A stretch of DNA of 64,000 nt from Caballeronia ptereochthonis (GTDB lineage Bacteria > Pseudomonadota > Gammaproteobacteria > Burkholderiales > Burkholderiaceae), in NCBI RefSeq assembly GCF_001545075.1, contig NZ_FCOB02000022.1:1-64000 (forward strand). The letters run 5' to 3'. The notes below the pieces were generated by a model, which saw only the letters and a program-made list of their open reading frames with translations, did not search any database and was not told the origin of the DNA. The translations under genes and the position numbers were made by a program. Shown one piece after another: positions 26,339-35,178 of the stretch (its first letter is position 1; the number at the start of each line of letters is the position of its first letter).

Positions 26339-26794
26339 ATGAATCGTTTAGCCAAATTTCTTCCCATCGAGAACGTCGTTCTCGGACTGTCCGTTACCAG
26401 CAAGAAACGCGTATTCGAGCAAGCGGGCCTGATTTTCGAAAGCCAGAACGGCATCGCCCGCAGTACCGTCACCGACAATCTCTTCGCCCGAGAGCGCCTC
26501 GGCTCGACCGGCCTCGGCGAGGGCGTCGCCATTCCGCACGGCCGCATCAAAGGGCTGAAGCAGCCGCTCGCCGCTTTCGTGCGCCTGGCCGAACCCGTCG
26601 CGTTCGAATCGCCCGACGGCCAGCCGGTCTCCCTCCTGATCTTCCTGCTCGTGCCCGAGCAGGCGACGCAGCAGCATCTGGAAATTCTTTCGGAGATTGC
26701 GCAACTGCTCTCCGACAGCGAGGCGCGCGAGCGTCTGCACAAGGAAGAAGATCGTGAGGCGCTTTATCAAGTGCTCACGCAATGGCAACCGTGA
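26339..26794 (+). CDS. ptsN: PTS-Ntr regulatory protein EIIA(Ntr)
   Basis: 151-aa EIIA-Ntr, a regulatory phosphoprotein in the PtsP-PtsO-PtsN relay that adjusts potassium and nitrogen/carbon responses. The PTS EIIA type-2 fold is visible with the active-site His in GEGVAIPHGRI (about residue 65) and DNLFARERLGSTGLG. I start at MNRLAKFLP because homology begins there; an ATG at 26303 would add 12 residues. It lies in the rpoN-hpf-ptsN-hprK-rapZ cluster. Confidence 0.95.
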   Translation: MNRLAKFLPIENVVLGLSVTSKKRVFEQAGLIFESQNGIARSTVTDNLFARERLGSTGLGEGVAIPHGRIKGLKQPLAAFVRLAEPVAFESPDGQPVSLLIFLLVPEQATQQHLEILSEIAQLLSDSEARERLHKEEDREALYQVLTQWQP

Positions 26795-26977
26795 TAGCCG
26801 CACGAACATAGCGACTCGCGGCCGGGGCGCCGGCGCTTTTCATACACCCGGCGCGCCTCGCTTACGCGTTGCTTCTAGGGCACAATCGGTCAAACGCAGC
26901 GCCATGCGGCATATCGAAGCGACCCGCTTCAACGTCCCGCGAAGGCTGCTCCCGGCTTCCAACGGAGTTCCGGCCTC

Positions 26978-27946
26978 ATGGATACGTCCAGCATCAACGC
27001 CCAAAGTATTTTTGACGACAACGCCGCCGCTCTGAAGCTCAGCTGGCTCACCGGGCACGAGGGCTGGGAGCGCGGCTTCTCGAGCGAGACGGTCGCGAAC
27101 GCGACGTCGAGCGCCGACCTGGTCGGTCACCTGAACCTGATCCACCCGAACCGTATCCAGGTGCTCGGCGACGCCGAGATCAACTACTACCAGCGCCAGT
27201 CCGACGAAGACCGCTCGCGCCACATGGCGGAGTTGATCGCGCTCGAGCCGCCGTTTCTGGTCGTCGCGGGCGAAGTCGGCGCGCCGCCCGAACTCGTCCT
27301 GCGCTGCACGCGCTCGTCCACGCCGCTCTTCACGACGCGCATGTCGGCGGCGGCCGTGATCGACAGCCTGCGCGCCTACATGTCGCGCATTCTCGCGCCG
27401 CGCGCGACGCTGCACGGCGTGTTCATCGACATCCTCGGGATGGGCGTGCTGCTCACCGGCGACTCCGGGCTCGGAAAGAGCGAGCTCGGCCTGGAACTCA
27501 TCAGCCGCGGCCACGGTCTGGTAGCGGATGACGCAGTCGATTTCGTGCGCCTCGGCCCCGACTTCGTGGAAGGCCGCTGCCCGCCTCTCCTGCAGAATCT
27601 GCTCGAAGTGCGCGGTCTCGGCCTGCTCGACATCAAGACGATCTTCGGTGAAACCGCCGTGCGCCGGAAGATGAAGCTCAAGCTGATCGTGCAGCTCGTG
27701 CGCCGGCCGGACGGCGAATTCCAGCGCCTGCCGCTGGAGAGCCAGACGGTCGACGTCCTCGGCCTGCCGATCAGCAAGGTGACGATTCAGGTCGCGGCCG
27801 GCCGCAACCTGGCCGTGCTGGTCGAAGCCGCGGTGCGCAATACGATCCTGCAGTTGCGCGGCATCGATACCTTGCGCGACTTCATGGACCGTCAGCGGCT
27901 CGCCATGCAGGACCCGGACAGCCAGTTTCCCGGCAAGCTGATCTGA
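26978..27946 (+). CDS. hprK: HPr kinase/phosphorylase
   Basis: 322-aa bifunctional enzyme that phosphorylates and dephosphorylates a serine in HPr-type proteins. N-terminal domain about 1-135; catalytic domain with Walker A GDSGLGKSELGLEL near 155, the following DDAVDFVRLG, the HprK signature LEVRGLGLLDIKTIFGETAV, and the C-terminal PVAAGRNLAVLVEAAVRN-type segment (IQVAAGRNLAVLVEAAVRNT). In proteobacteria it sits next to ptsN and rapZ as here. Target: HPr-like NPr encoded elsewhere, and possibly the HPr domain of NagF in this window. Confidence 0.97.
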   Translation: MDTSSINAQSIFDDNAAALKLSWLTGHEGWERGFSSETVANATSSADLVGHLNLIHPNRIQVLGDAEINYYQRQSDEDRSRHMAELIALEPPFLVVAGEVGAPPELVLRCTRSSTPLFTTRMSAAAVIDSLRAYMSRILAPRATLHGVFIDILGMGVLLTGDSGLGKSELGLELISRGHGLVADDAVDFVRLGPDFVEGRCPPLLQNLLEVRGLGLLDIKTIFGETAVRRKMKLKLIVQLVRRPDGEFQRLPLESQTVDVLGLPISKVTIQVAAGRNLAVLVEAAVRNTILQLRGIDTLRDFMDRQRLAMQDPDSQFPGKLI

Positions 27947-28045
27947 TCGCGAGCGCGAATGGCTCGACCGCCATTCGCTCCGACTGTTTCGCGCCGAAAT
28001 CGAATCAAGTGCAGGTGCTAAGATTAAGCGAACGAGTCGATTCCC

Positions 28046-28942
28046 ATGCGTATCATCCTGATCACCGGCATTTCCGGTTCCGGCAAGTCCGTTGCGCTGA
28101 ACGCCCTGGAAGACGGCGGCTACTACTGCGTCGACAACCTGCCGCCGCGCTTTCTGCCCGAACTCGCCGCCTACCTCGCGAAGGAAGGCCAGACGCGCCT
28201 CGCCGTCGCGATCGACGCGCGCTCGAGCCTCTCGCTCGACGAAGTGCCGGGCATCATTCACAAGCTCTCGAACGACTACGACCTGCGCGTGCTGTTCCTC
28301 AACGCGAGCACGCAGTCGCTCATCCAGCGCTTCTCCGAGACGCGCCGGCGTCATCCGCTTTCCGGCCCGCCGATGCGCGAGGCGGACGTCGGCGTGCTGA
28401 ATTCGCTCGCCGAAGCGATCGAGCGCGAGCGCGAACTGGTCGCCGGTCTCGCCGAATACGGGCATCAGATCGACACCAGCAACCTGCGCGCGAACGTGCT
28501 GCGCGCGTGGGTCAAGCGCTTCGTCGAGACGGAGGCGGCCGATCTCACGCTGATGTTCGAATCCTTCGGATTCAAGCGCGGCGTGCCGCTCGACGCCGAT
28601 CTCGTGTTCGACGTGCGCACGCTTCCCAACCCGTACTACGACCGCGAGTTGCGTCCGTTCACGGGCCTCGACAAGCCGATCATCGACTTCCTCTGCGCGC
28701 AGCCGCTGGTCGGCGAGATGATCGACGACATCGGCGCGTTCGTCGGCAAATGGCTGCCGCGTTTTCGCGACGACAACCGCAGCTATCTCACCGTCGCGGT
28801 CGGCTGCACAGGCGGCCAGCATCGCTCGGTTTTCATCGCAGAGGCGCTTGCCGCGCGCTTTCGCGAGAAGGCAAATGTGATCGTGCGGCATCGTGACGCG
28901 CCCATCCCGGTGGATGACGACGCGGCTCACACGCGAACCTGA
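28046..28942 (+). CDS. rapZ: RNase adapter protein RapZ
   Basis: 298-aa nucleotide-binding RNase adapter. Walker A GISGSGKSVALNALED lies at residues 8-23, YYCVDNLPPRFLPEL follows, and the C-terminal domain carries VGCTGGQHRSVFIAEAL. In E. coli RapZ delivers a small RNA to RNase E and controls glucosamine-6-phosphate synthase; whether that function holds in this lineage is not established by sequence. Start ATG 28046, 99 bases after hprK. The last 50 bases precede a new gene at close distance. Confidence 0.95.
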   Translation: MRIILITGISGSGKSVALNALEDGGYYCVDNLPPRFLPELAAYLAKEGQTRLAVAIDARSSLSLDEVPGIIHKLSNDYDLRVLFLNASTQSLIQRFSETRRRHPLSGPPMREADVGVLNSLAEAIERERELVAGLAEYGHQIDTSNLRANVLRAWVKRFVETEAADLTLMFESFGFKRGVPLDADLVFDVRTLPNPYYDRELRPFTGLDKPIIDFLCAQPLVGEMIDDIGAFVGKWLPRFRDDNRSYLTVAVGCTGGQHRSVFIAEALAARFREKANVIVRHRDAPIPVDDDAAHTRT

Positions 28943-28976
28943 TCGCCGCGCCGGCGGTCCACTCTGGAGGAGCGCG

Positions 28977-29609
28977 ATGTCCGCGAATCCTGTCTTGGCC
29001 GACTTGCCGCTGTTTCCGCTTCACACCGTGCTGTTTCCGGGCGGCCTGCTGCCGCTCAAGATCTTCGAGGCGCGCTATCTGGACATGGCGCGCTCGTGTC
29101 TGCGCGAAAAGACGCCGTTCGGCGTGTGCTTGCTGAAGAGTGGGCACGAGGTGGCGTCGCCGGGCGATCCGTCGGTGCCGGAACGCATCGGCTGCCTCGC
29201 CGAGATCTCGGAATGCGATGTCGATACGTTTGGCCTCCTGCTCGTCCAGGCCCGCGGCACGGAGCGTTTCATGCTGACCGACCATCGCGTGGAACCGAGC
29301 AATCTGATCGTCGGCACGGCGGAACTGCTGGGCGAGGATCAGCCGCTGCAAGGCGCCGAAGCGCTCGCCAAGTTCGGCGCGTGCGCGGAAGTGCTGGAAC
29401 GCATCATCGACACGATCAGGGAACGCGAGCCGCAGAACCTGCCGTTCGTCGAGCCGTTCCTGTTCGACAATCCCACCTGGGTGTCAAACCGTCTCGCCGA
29501 AATCCTGCCGATCCCGATGCGCGCCCGCCAGAAGCTCATGGAGCTGATGGACGCCGGCGCGCGCATCGACGTGGTGCATCACTACATGCAGCACCATCAG
29601 CTGCTCTAG
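28977..29609 (+). CDS. LON N-terminal-domain protein (ATP-independent)
   Basis: A 210-aa protein consisting of a LON substrate-binding domain alone (LADLPLFPLHTVLFPGGLLP, then LKIFEARYLDM) without the AAA+ ATPase or serine protease modules of Lon. A helical C-terminal part (about 130-210) follows. Such stand-alone proteins are common but poorly characterised. ATG at 28977 has a strong GGAGGAG site and lies 34 bases after rapZ, so cotranscription is likely. Its stop overlaps the convergent mutY stop by four bases. Confidence 0.9.
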   Translation: MSANPVLADLPLFPLHTVLFPGGLLPLKIFEARYLDMARSCLREKTPFGVCLLKSGHEVASPGDPSVPERIGCLAEISECDVDTFGLLLVQARGTERFMLTDHRVEPSNLIVGTAELLGEDQPLQGAEALAKFGACAEVLERIIDTIREREPQNLPFVEPFLFDNPTWVSNRLAEILPIPMRARQKLMELMDAGARIDVVHHYMQHHQLL

Positions 29610-30667
29610 ATCAGCGAGCCGGTCAGCGCATCGAGGAGCTTGCGCACGGGCGCGGGCACCCCGTACGAATCGATCCGCGCGAGCGGCGCCCAGACGGTTT
29701 GCGCGCTCATCGCCTCGCGCGGCGCGCCGCGCGCCTCGCCGAGCCGCGGCTCGATATCCAGCTTGAAGTGCGTGAAGGTATGCGACAGCGGCGCGAGACG
29801 CTGCAACTGCGCGTCGGCGCCGAGGCTGTGCGCCACCGCCGCCAGCGCCGCCTCGTCCGCCGCTTCGGGCAGGCTCCACAAGCCGCCCCAGATGCCCGTC
29901 GGCGGACGCTTCTCCAGCAGGATCGAATCGCCGTCCCTCAGCACGAGCATCCATGTCTTGCGCGTCGGCACCGTTTTCTTGGGACGCGCCGCGGGCAATT
30001 CGCGCTGACGTCCCTCGACATTGGCCACGCAATCCGACGCGAACGGACAGCGCGCGCAATCCGGCTTGCCGCGCACGCAGAGCGTCGCGCCCAAGTCCAT
30101 CAGACCCTGCGTGTACGCCGTCACTTCCTCCTTGTTCGCCGCGTCCGGCAAAAGCGATTCGGCGAGCGTCCACATTGCGTTTTCGACGCGCTTCTCGCCC
30201 GGAAAGCCGTCGACGCCGAACACGCGGGCGAGCACGCGCTTCACGTTGCCGTCGAGGATCGTCGCGCGCGCGCCGAACGCAAAGGACGCGATCGCCGCCG
30301 CGGTCGAGCGGCCGATGCCGGGCAACTCGGCGAGTTCGTCGACCGTCTGCGGAAACGCGCCGCCATGCTCATGGGCCACCACCTGCGCGCAACGATGCAG
30401 ATTGCGCGCGCGCGAGTAGTAGCCGAGCCCGGCCCACAGCGCCATGACATCGTCGATGGGCGCGTCGGCGAGCGCCGTCACCGCCGGAAAACGTTCGAGA
30501 AAACGCGCGTAGTACGGGATGACGGTCGAAACCTGCGTCTGCTGCAGCATGATCTCCGACAGCCAGATGCGATACGCATCGCGCGTGTTTTGCCACGGCA
30601 GGTCGTGGCGGCCGTGAATGCGTTGCCACGCGATCAGGCGCGCGGAGAAATCGGTGAGAGCGAGCAT
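29606..30667 (-). CDS. mutY: Adenine DNA glycosylase
   Basis: 353-aa base-excision enzyme removing adenine opposite 8-oxoguanine. Helix-hairpin-helix ELPGIGRSTAAAIASFAFG with catalytic region QQTQVSTVIPYY, Fe-S ligands CVRGKPDCARCPFASDC (about 190-206), and a C-terminal Nudix-like domain (about 230-350) that reads the oxidised guanine. It starts 6 bases after the mutM stop, so mutM-mutY form one minus-strand unit: two enzymes of the same 8-oxoG repair pathway. Confidence 0.97.
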   Translation of the reverse strand: MLALTDFSARLIAWQRIHGRHDLPWQNTRDAYRIWLSEIMLQQTQVSTVIPYYARFLERFPAVTALADAPIDDVMALWAGLGYYSRARNLHRCAQVVAHEHGGAFPQTVDELAELPGIGRSTAAAIASFAFGARATILDGNVKRVLARVFGVDGFPGEKRVENAMWTLAESLLPDAANKEEVTAYTQGLMDLGATLCVRGKPDCARCPFASDCVANVEGRQRELPAARPKKTVPTRKTWMLVLRDGDSILLEKRPPTGIWGGLWSLPEAADEAALAAVAHSLGADAQLQRLAPLSHTFTHFKLDIEPRLGEARGAPREAMSAQTVWAPLARIDSYGVPAPVRKLLDALTGSLI

Positions 30668-30673
30668 CGGAAA

Positions 30674-31504
30674 TTAGCGTTGGCAGCGCGGACAATAGTA
30701 CGTCGAGCGCTGCCCCTGGACGATTTGCTTGATGGCGGTACCGCAGACATGACATGGCAACCCGGCGCGATCATAGACGAAGTAATCGAGCTGAAAGTAG
30801 CCCGATTCGCCATTGCTGCCGACGAAATCGCGCAAGGTGCTGCCGCCCTTGTCGATGGCGGCCGCGAGTGTCACGCGCACGGCGTCCGCAAGCAGGTCGT
30901 AGCGCACGAGCGAGATGCGCCCGGCGGCGGTCGTCGGCCGGATTCCCGCGCGAAAGAGGCTTTCGGACGCGTAGATATTTCCAACGCCGACGACGATTCC
31001 GCCCGCGAGCAGCGCCTGCTTCACCGACACCTTGCGCCCGCGCGTCGCGCGAAAGAGCAGCGCACCGGAGAACTCGGGCGAGAATGGCTCCACGCCCAGG
31101 TCCGCGAGCAGCGGATGATCGAGCACGTCGCCGTCCGCGCGCGGATGCCACAGGATCGCGCCGAAGCGGCGCGGATCGCGAAAGCGCAGGATGAAATCGT
31201 CGAACACGATATCGACGTGATCGTGCTTCGCCGCCTCAGGCGGCTTCGGCACGTGCCGCAGGACCCGCAGCGTGCCCGTCATGCCGAGATGAACGATCAG
31301 CCATCCTTCCACGGTTTCGAACAGCAGATACTTGCCGCGCCGCTCGACCTTCTCGATTCTCAGGTGATCGAGCGTCTTCGGAAGATGCTGCGGGATGGGC
31401 CAGCGCAGCGCCCGCGTGCGCACGTCGACATGCTCGACGCGCCTTCCAGCGACGTAGGGTTCGATTCCCCGGCGGGTGACTTCGACTTCCGGCAGTTCGG
31501 GCAT
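30674..31504 (-). CDS. mutM: Formamidopyrimidine-DNA glycosylase
   Basis: 276-aa bifunctional glycosylase/AP lyase acting on 8-oxoguanine. After Met removal, Pro2-Glu3 (MPELPEVEVTRRGIEP) form the active site; the H2TH segment VGVGNIYASESLFRAGIRP and the zinc finger CHVC ... CPRC at the C terminus are intact. The ATG at 31504 is set by this motif. Divergent from the TPR protein gene across 85 bases. Confidence 0.97.
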   Translation of the reverse strand: MPELPEVEVTRRGIEPYVAGRRVEHVDVRTRALRWPIPQHLPKTLDHLRIEKVERRGKYLLFETVEGWLIVHLGMTGTLRVLRHVPKPPEAAKHDHVDIVFDDFILRFRDPRRFGAILWHPRADGDVLDHPLLADLGVEPFSPEFSGALLFRATRGRKVSVKQALLAGGIVVGVGNIYASESLFRAGIRPTTAAGRISLVRYDLLADAVRVTLAAAIDKGGSTLRDFVGSNGESGYFQLDYFVYDRAGLPCHVCGTAIKQIVQGQRSTYYCPRCQR

Positions 31505-31589
31505 TTTTCTGGAGAGAGACTTGCTTGGGCGAGTGTGCCGGTATTTTAGCGACCGCGTTACAATCGACTGAAACATCGTCTGGATTTCC

Positions 31590-33449
31590 ATGAACTCGTT
31601 CGTCATGAAGCTGTTTGCGAAGCGTCAGGCCAGCTTGGCGCATTCGTTCGCCATGCCAATGTCGCGAATCGCCGGCGCCGTTGCGCTCGCGATGGCCGCG
31701 CTGGCCTTCGCGCCCGCGCACGCTCAGGAGCCCAACGCGACGCCCGTCCCGAGCGCCGATGATCAATCCGACGCGCAAAACGCCGCGGACATGCTGACCG
31801 CGCCGGTGAGCGGCGCGGAATCGCAGGATTTGCCGAACGTGGCGATGTCCAGCCAGATCGTGTTTCAGGTTCTGGCGGCGGAGGTCGCGCTGCAGCGCGG
31901 TCAGCCGGCGCCTGCATTCCAGACGTATCTCGCGCTTGCCCGCGACACGCACGATCCGCGCTTCGCGCAGCGTGCGACCGAAATCGCGATCGCGGCGCAA
32001 AGCCCGAACGACGCCCTCGCGTCGGCGCAACTCTGGCAGCAGTACGCGCCGCATTCCGATCGTGCGGCGCAGTTGAGCGCGTCGCTTCTGATCGTCAACG
32101 GCAAGCCGGAAGACGCGAAACCCACTCTCGAGCGCGAGCTCGCGAAAGTGCCGCCGGAGCAGCGCGGCGACGCCCTCGTGTCGCTGCAGACCTTGCTCGC
32201 GCGCGGACCGAATCGCATCGGCGGGCTGAACGTCATCAAAGATCTGACGAAAGACGATCAGGACCGGCCCGAGGCGCAACTCGCGCTCGCGCGCCAGCAA
32301 TTGCTCGCCGACGATGCGCCGGGCGCGAAGGCATCGCTCGAAAAGGCGTTGCAACTGCGTCCGGACTATTTGCCCGCCGCGCTGACGCTCGCGCGCATGG
32401 GCCCGGAGGAACGCAGCGAGGGCATCGCCTCGTTCGAGAAGTACCTCGACAAGAATCCGAAATCGCATGATGCACGGCTCGCGCTCGCGCAGTTGTATCT
32501 GTCGGCCGACAGGCTCGACGATGCGCAAAAGCAGTTCGAGATCATGCGCAAGAACGACTCGAAAGACCTCACGCCATTGATGGCGCTCGCGCTCATCAGC
32601 GTTCAGAAGAAGCAGTTCGACAAGGCGCAGGATTATCTGAATCTCTACGCGAAAACCGCCGAGAGCACGCCGGGCGCGGATCCGGGCCAGGCGTACATCT
32701 ATCTCGCGCAACTCGCGCTCGAACAGAAGAACGATGCCGTCGCGAGCCAGTGGCTCGACAGGATTCCGCGTACGAGCCAGCAGTATCTGCCCGCCCAGAT
32801 CACGCGCGCGCAATTGCTCGCGAAGCAAGGCAAGGTCGACGATGCCCGCGCCCTGCTCGGCAGCCTGCAGAGCTCCGATCCTCGCGATCTCGCACTGCTC
32901 GCGCGCACAGATTCAGCGATTCTCTTCGAGGCGCATCGCTACAAGGATGCGGAAGCCAATCTCGCGAAGGCCGTCGCCGCGTTCCCGGACGACCCCGATC
33001 TCGTCTATGACTACGCGATGGCCGCGGAGAAGAACGGGCATTACGACGTCATGGAAACGCAGTTGCGCACGCTGATGCGCACGCAGCCGAACAACCCGCA
33101 GGCGTACAACGCACTCGGCTATTCGCTGGTCGATCGCAATCAGCGGCTCGACGAAGCGGTGAAGCTGATCGAAAAGGCGGTCTCGCTCGCGCCGAACGAC
33201 GCGTTCATCATGGACAGTCTCGGCTGGGCGCGCTTCCGTCAGGGCAATTCGGCCGAAGCGGAAAAGATTCTCAAGAATGCTTATAACCTTCAGCCGAATG
33301 CCGAGATCGGCGCGCACCTGGGCGAAGTCCAGTGGAAATCGGGACAGCAGGATCAGGCCCGCGCCACCTGGCGGCAGGCACAAAAGCTCGAACCCGATAA
33401 CGACACGCTCGTCAAAACACTAAAACGACTCCAGGTAAACGATCTTTGA
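31590..33449 (+). CDS. Secreted/periplasmic tetratricopeptide-repeat protein
   Basis: A 619-aa protein with a long N-terminal signal region (hydrophobic core IAGAVALAMAALAFAPAHA, cleavage near residue 45) and repeated TPR helices through most of its length; clear repeats lie at about 480-610 (NPQAYNALGYSLVDRNQRLD, then SLAPNDAFIMDSLGWARFRQ). A -10 box TACAAT is at 31559-31564. It overlaps the lolB start (TGATG), so it is cotranscribed with lolB, suggesting a role in envelope assembly. No specific function is known to me. Confidence 0.9.
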   Translation: MNSFVMKLFAKRQASLAHSFAMPMSRIAGAVALAMAALAFAPAHAQEPNATPVPSADDQSDAQNAADMLTAPVSGAESQDLPNVAMSSQIVFQVLAAEVALQRGQPAPAFQTYLALARDTHDPRFAQRATEIAIAAQSPNDALASAQLWQQYAPHSDRAAQLSASLLIVNGKPEDAKPTLERELAKVPPEQRGDALVSLQTLLARGPNRIGGLNVIKDLTKDDQDRPEAQLALARQQLLADDAPGAKASLEKALQLRPDYLPAALTLARMGPEERSEGIASFEKYLDKNPKSHDARLALAQLYLSADRLDDAQKQFEIMRKNDSKDLTPLMALALISVQKKQFDKAQDYLNLYAKTAESTPGADPGQAYIYLAQLALEQKNDAVASQWLDRIPRTSQQYLPAQITRAQLLAKQGKVDDARALLGSLQSSDPRDLALLARTDSAILFEAHRYKDAEANLAKAVAAFPDDPDLVYDYAMAAEKNGHYDVMETQLRTLMRTQPNNPQAYNALGYSLVDRNQRLDEAVKLIEKAVSLAPNDAFIMDSLGWARFRQGNSAEAEKILKNAYNLQPNAEIGAHLGEVQWKSGQQDQARATWRQAQKLEPDNDTLVKTLKRLQVNDL

Positions 33450-34084
33450 TGGCTTTCGATTTCTTTGCCGGCGCGCCCCGTCTTCATGTCCGATGTGGCG
33501 CGCTCGGGTTGGCGGCGGCCGCCGCGCTGGTGATGTCGGGTTGCGCGGTCCAGCCGCGCGTGCCGACGACGACGAACGCAACCACCTCGCTCGCGACGCA
33601 GACGAGCCGTGCGTATCACGGACGCTTCGCGGTCCAGTACAACGACCAGAACGGCGTGCAGCGCAACGCGTACGGCAACTTCGACTGGGAAGAGACGGGC
33701 GATACCGTCACCCTGCAACTGCGCAACCCGCTCGGCCAGACGATGGCGATCGTCACGTCGTCGCCGTCGCTCGCCACGCTCGAATTGCCGAATCGTCAGC
33801 CGGTAAACGCCGAGAACGTCTCCGAGCTGATGCAGAACGCGCTCGGCTTCGCGTTGCCGGTCGAAGGCCTGCGCTACTGGCTGCAGCCATCGGCGGCGCC
33901 CACCTCGCGCGCGCAGACGACGCTCGATCCCGAAGCAAACAACGGCCGTCCGAAGGAAATCAAGCAGGACGGGTGGACGATCGACTATCTCGCCTACGCC
34001 GACGCTCCCGCGACGGGCGTGAAGCGCGTGAACCTCACGCGCAACGAGCCGCCGCTCGACATCAAGCTGGTGCTCGATCAATAA
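33449..34084 (+). CDS. lolB: Outer-membrane lipoprotein LolB
   Basis: 211-aa lipoprotein that inserts lipoproteins into the outer membrane after delivery by LolA. The signal peptide ends in a lipobox ALVMSGC, putting the lipid-bearing Cys at about residue 31. The LolB fold shows HGRFAVQYNDQNGVQRNAYG, GNFDWEETGDTVTLQLRNPL, GQTMAIV, and GWTIDYL. ATG at 33449 overlaps the previous stop. Followed by ispE, the conserved lolB-ispE-prs order of proteobacteria. Confidence 0.93.
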   Translation: MAFDFFAGAPRLHVRCGALGLAAAAALVMSGCAVQPRVPTTTNATTSLATQTSRAYHGRFAVQYNDQNGVQRNAYGNFDWEETGDTVTLQLRNPLGQTMAIVTSSPSLATLELPNRQPVNAENVSELMQNALGFALPVEGLRYWLQPSAAPTSRAQTTLDPEANNGRPKEIKQDGWTIDYLAYADAPATGVKRVNLTRNEPPLDIKLVLDQ

Positions 34085-34114
34085 CGTCTTCTTGCATTTG
34101 CCATAGCACCACGC

Positions 34115-34996
34115 ATGTCCCGAACCCACGATTCGCTCCGTGACTGCCTCGCGCCCGCGAAGCTGAACCTCTTCCTGCACATCACGGGCCGCCGTCCCGA
34201 CGGCTATCACTCGCTGCAGACTGTCTTCCAGTTGCTCGACTGGGGTGACCGGCTGCACTTCACGCGACGCGACGACGGCGTCATCACGCGCAAGACGGAC
34301 GTGCCGGGCGTGCCCGAAGCCGACGATCTCGTCGTGCGGGCCGCGCGACTGCTGCAGCGACATACGGGTTCGAAATTCGGCGTGGAAATCGAGATCGACA
34401 AGCGCCTGCCGATGGGCGCGGGCCTCGGCGGAGGCAGTTCCGACGCGGCGACGACGCTTTTAGCGTTGAATCGTCTCTGGGGTGTTGATCTTTCGCGTGA
34501 GATTCTGCAGAATCTCGGCCTGCAACTCGGCGCCGACGTGCCGTTTTTTGTCTTCGGGCAAAATGCTTTCGCTGAAGGAGTGGGCGAAGCGCTGCAGGCG
34601 GTGAATCTGCCTCAACGTTTCTTCCTGGTAGTGAATCCTGCTGTGCACGTCCCCACCGCGGCGATTTTCTCCGATAAAAGCTTGACACGGGATACGAAAG
34701 TCGCCACAATGATGGACTTTCTTGCACAGCAAAGGTCAGACGCTAACTGGCCAGACAGCTTCGGTCGAAATGACATGCAGGCTGTTGTTGCAGGAAAGTA
34801 CGCGGAAGTTGCACAGGTGCTCGAGTGGTTTTCCAATCTCGCACCGGCGCGAATGACCGGATCTGGAGCAAGCGTGTTTGCCGCTTTCGCCAGCCGAGCC
34901 GAAGCGGAAATGGCGCAAGCCAAACTCCCGGCAAGCTGGAAGAGCGTGGTGACGGCAAGTCTGGATTCTCATCCTCTCTTCGCTTTCGCGTCATAG
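34115..34996 (+). CDS. ispE: 4-diphosphocytidyl-2-C-methyl-D-erythritol kinase
   Basis: 293-aa GHMP kinase of the non-mevalonate isoprenoid pathway. PAKLNLFLHITGRRPDGYHS opens the fold, the ATP loop PMGAGLGGGSSDAATTLLAL is at about 97-116, and MTGSGASVFAAF is motif 3. Codon choice in the last third (34640-34800) looks less GC-rich than neighbours, but the reading frame is intact. Followed by tRNA-Gln and prs. Confidence 0.97.
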   Translation: MSRTHDSLRDCLAPAKLNLFLHITGRRPDGYHSLQTVFQLLDWGDRLHFTRRDDGVITRKTDVPGVPEADDLVVRAARLLQRHTGSKFGVEIEIDKRLPMGAGLGGGSSDAATTLLALNRLWGVDLSREILQNLGLQLGADVPFFVFGQNAFAEGVGEALQAVNLPQRFFLVVNPAVHVPTAAIFSDKSLTRDTKVATMMDFLAQQRSDANWPDSFGRNDMQAVVAGKYAEVAQVLEWFSNLAPARMTGSGASVFAAFASRAEAEMAQAKLPASWKSVVTASLDSHPLFAFAS

Positions 34997-35051
34997 GTTT
35001 TGTTTTGTCGGGCATGTCCTACACTTCCCGGCAAGACTCAAAGTTAGTGTA

Positions 35052-35127
35052 GGGGAGTCGCCAAGTTGGTCAAGGCACCGGATTTTGATTCCGGCATGCG
35101 AGGGTTCGAGTCCTTCCTCCCCTGCCA
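35052..35127 (+). tRNA. tRNA-Gln (anticodon TTG)
   Basis: A 76-base cloverleaf ending in genome-encoded CCA. The 7-bp acceptor stem AGGGGAG / CTCCCCT, anticodon stem CCGGA / TCCGG with loop TTTTGAT (anticodon TTG at 35086-35088), and T-loop GGTTCGAGTCC are all clear. It reads CAA/CAG glutamine codons. Placement between ispE and prs is conserved in betaproteobacteria. Confidence 0.97.
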
Positions 35128-35178
35128 TTCTTTTTCTCGCGTTTTTTCCTCTCGCCTCCAGCCGCAGACAGGTGCACG

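Noticed and set aside
34640..34800. Lower-GC codon use at the end of ispE as a sign of transfer
   Set aside because: The reading frame, motifs and length are normal, and the stretch is short; local variation is a simpler explanation.
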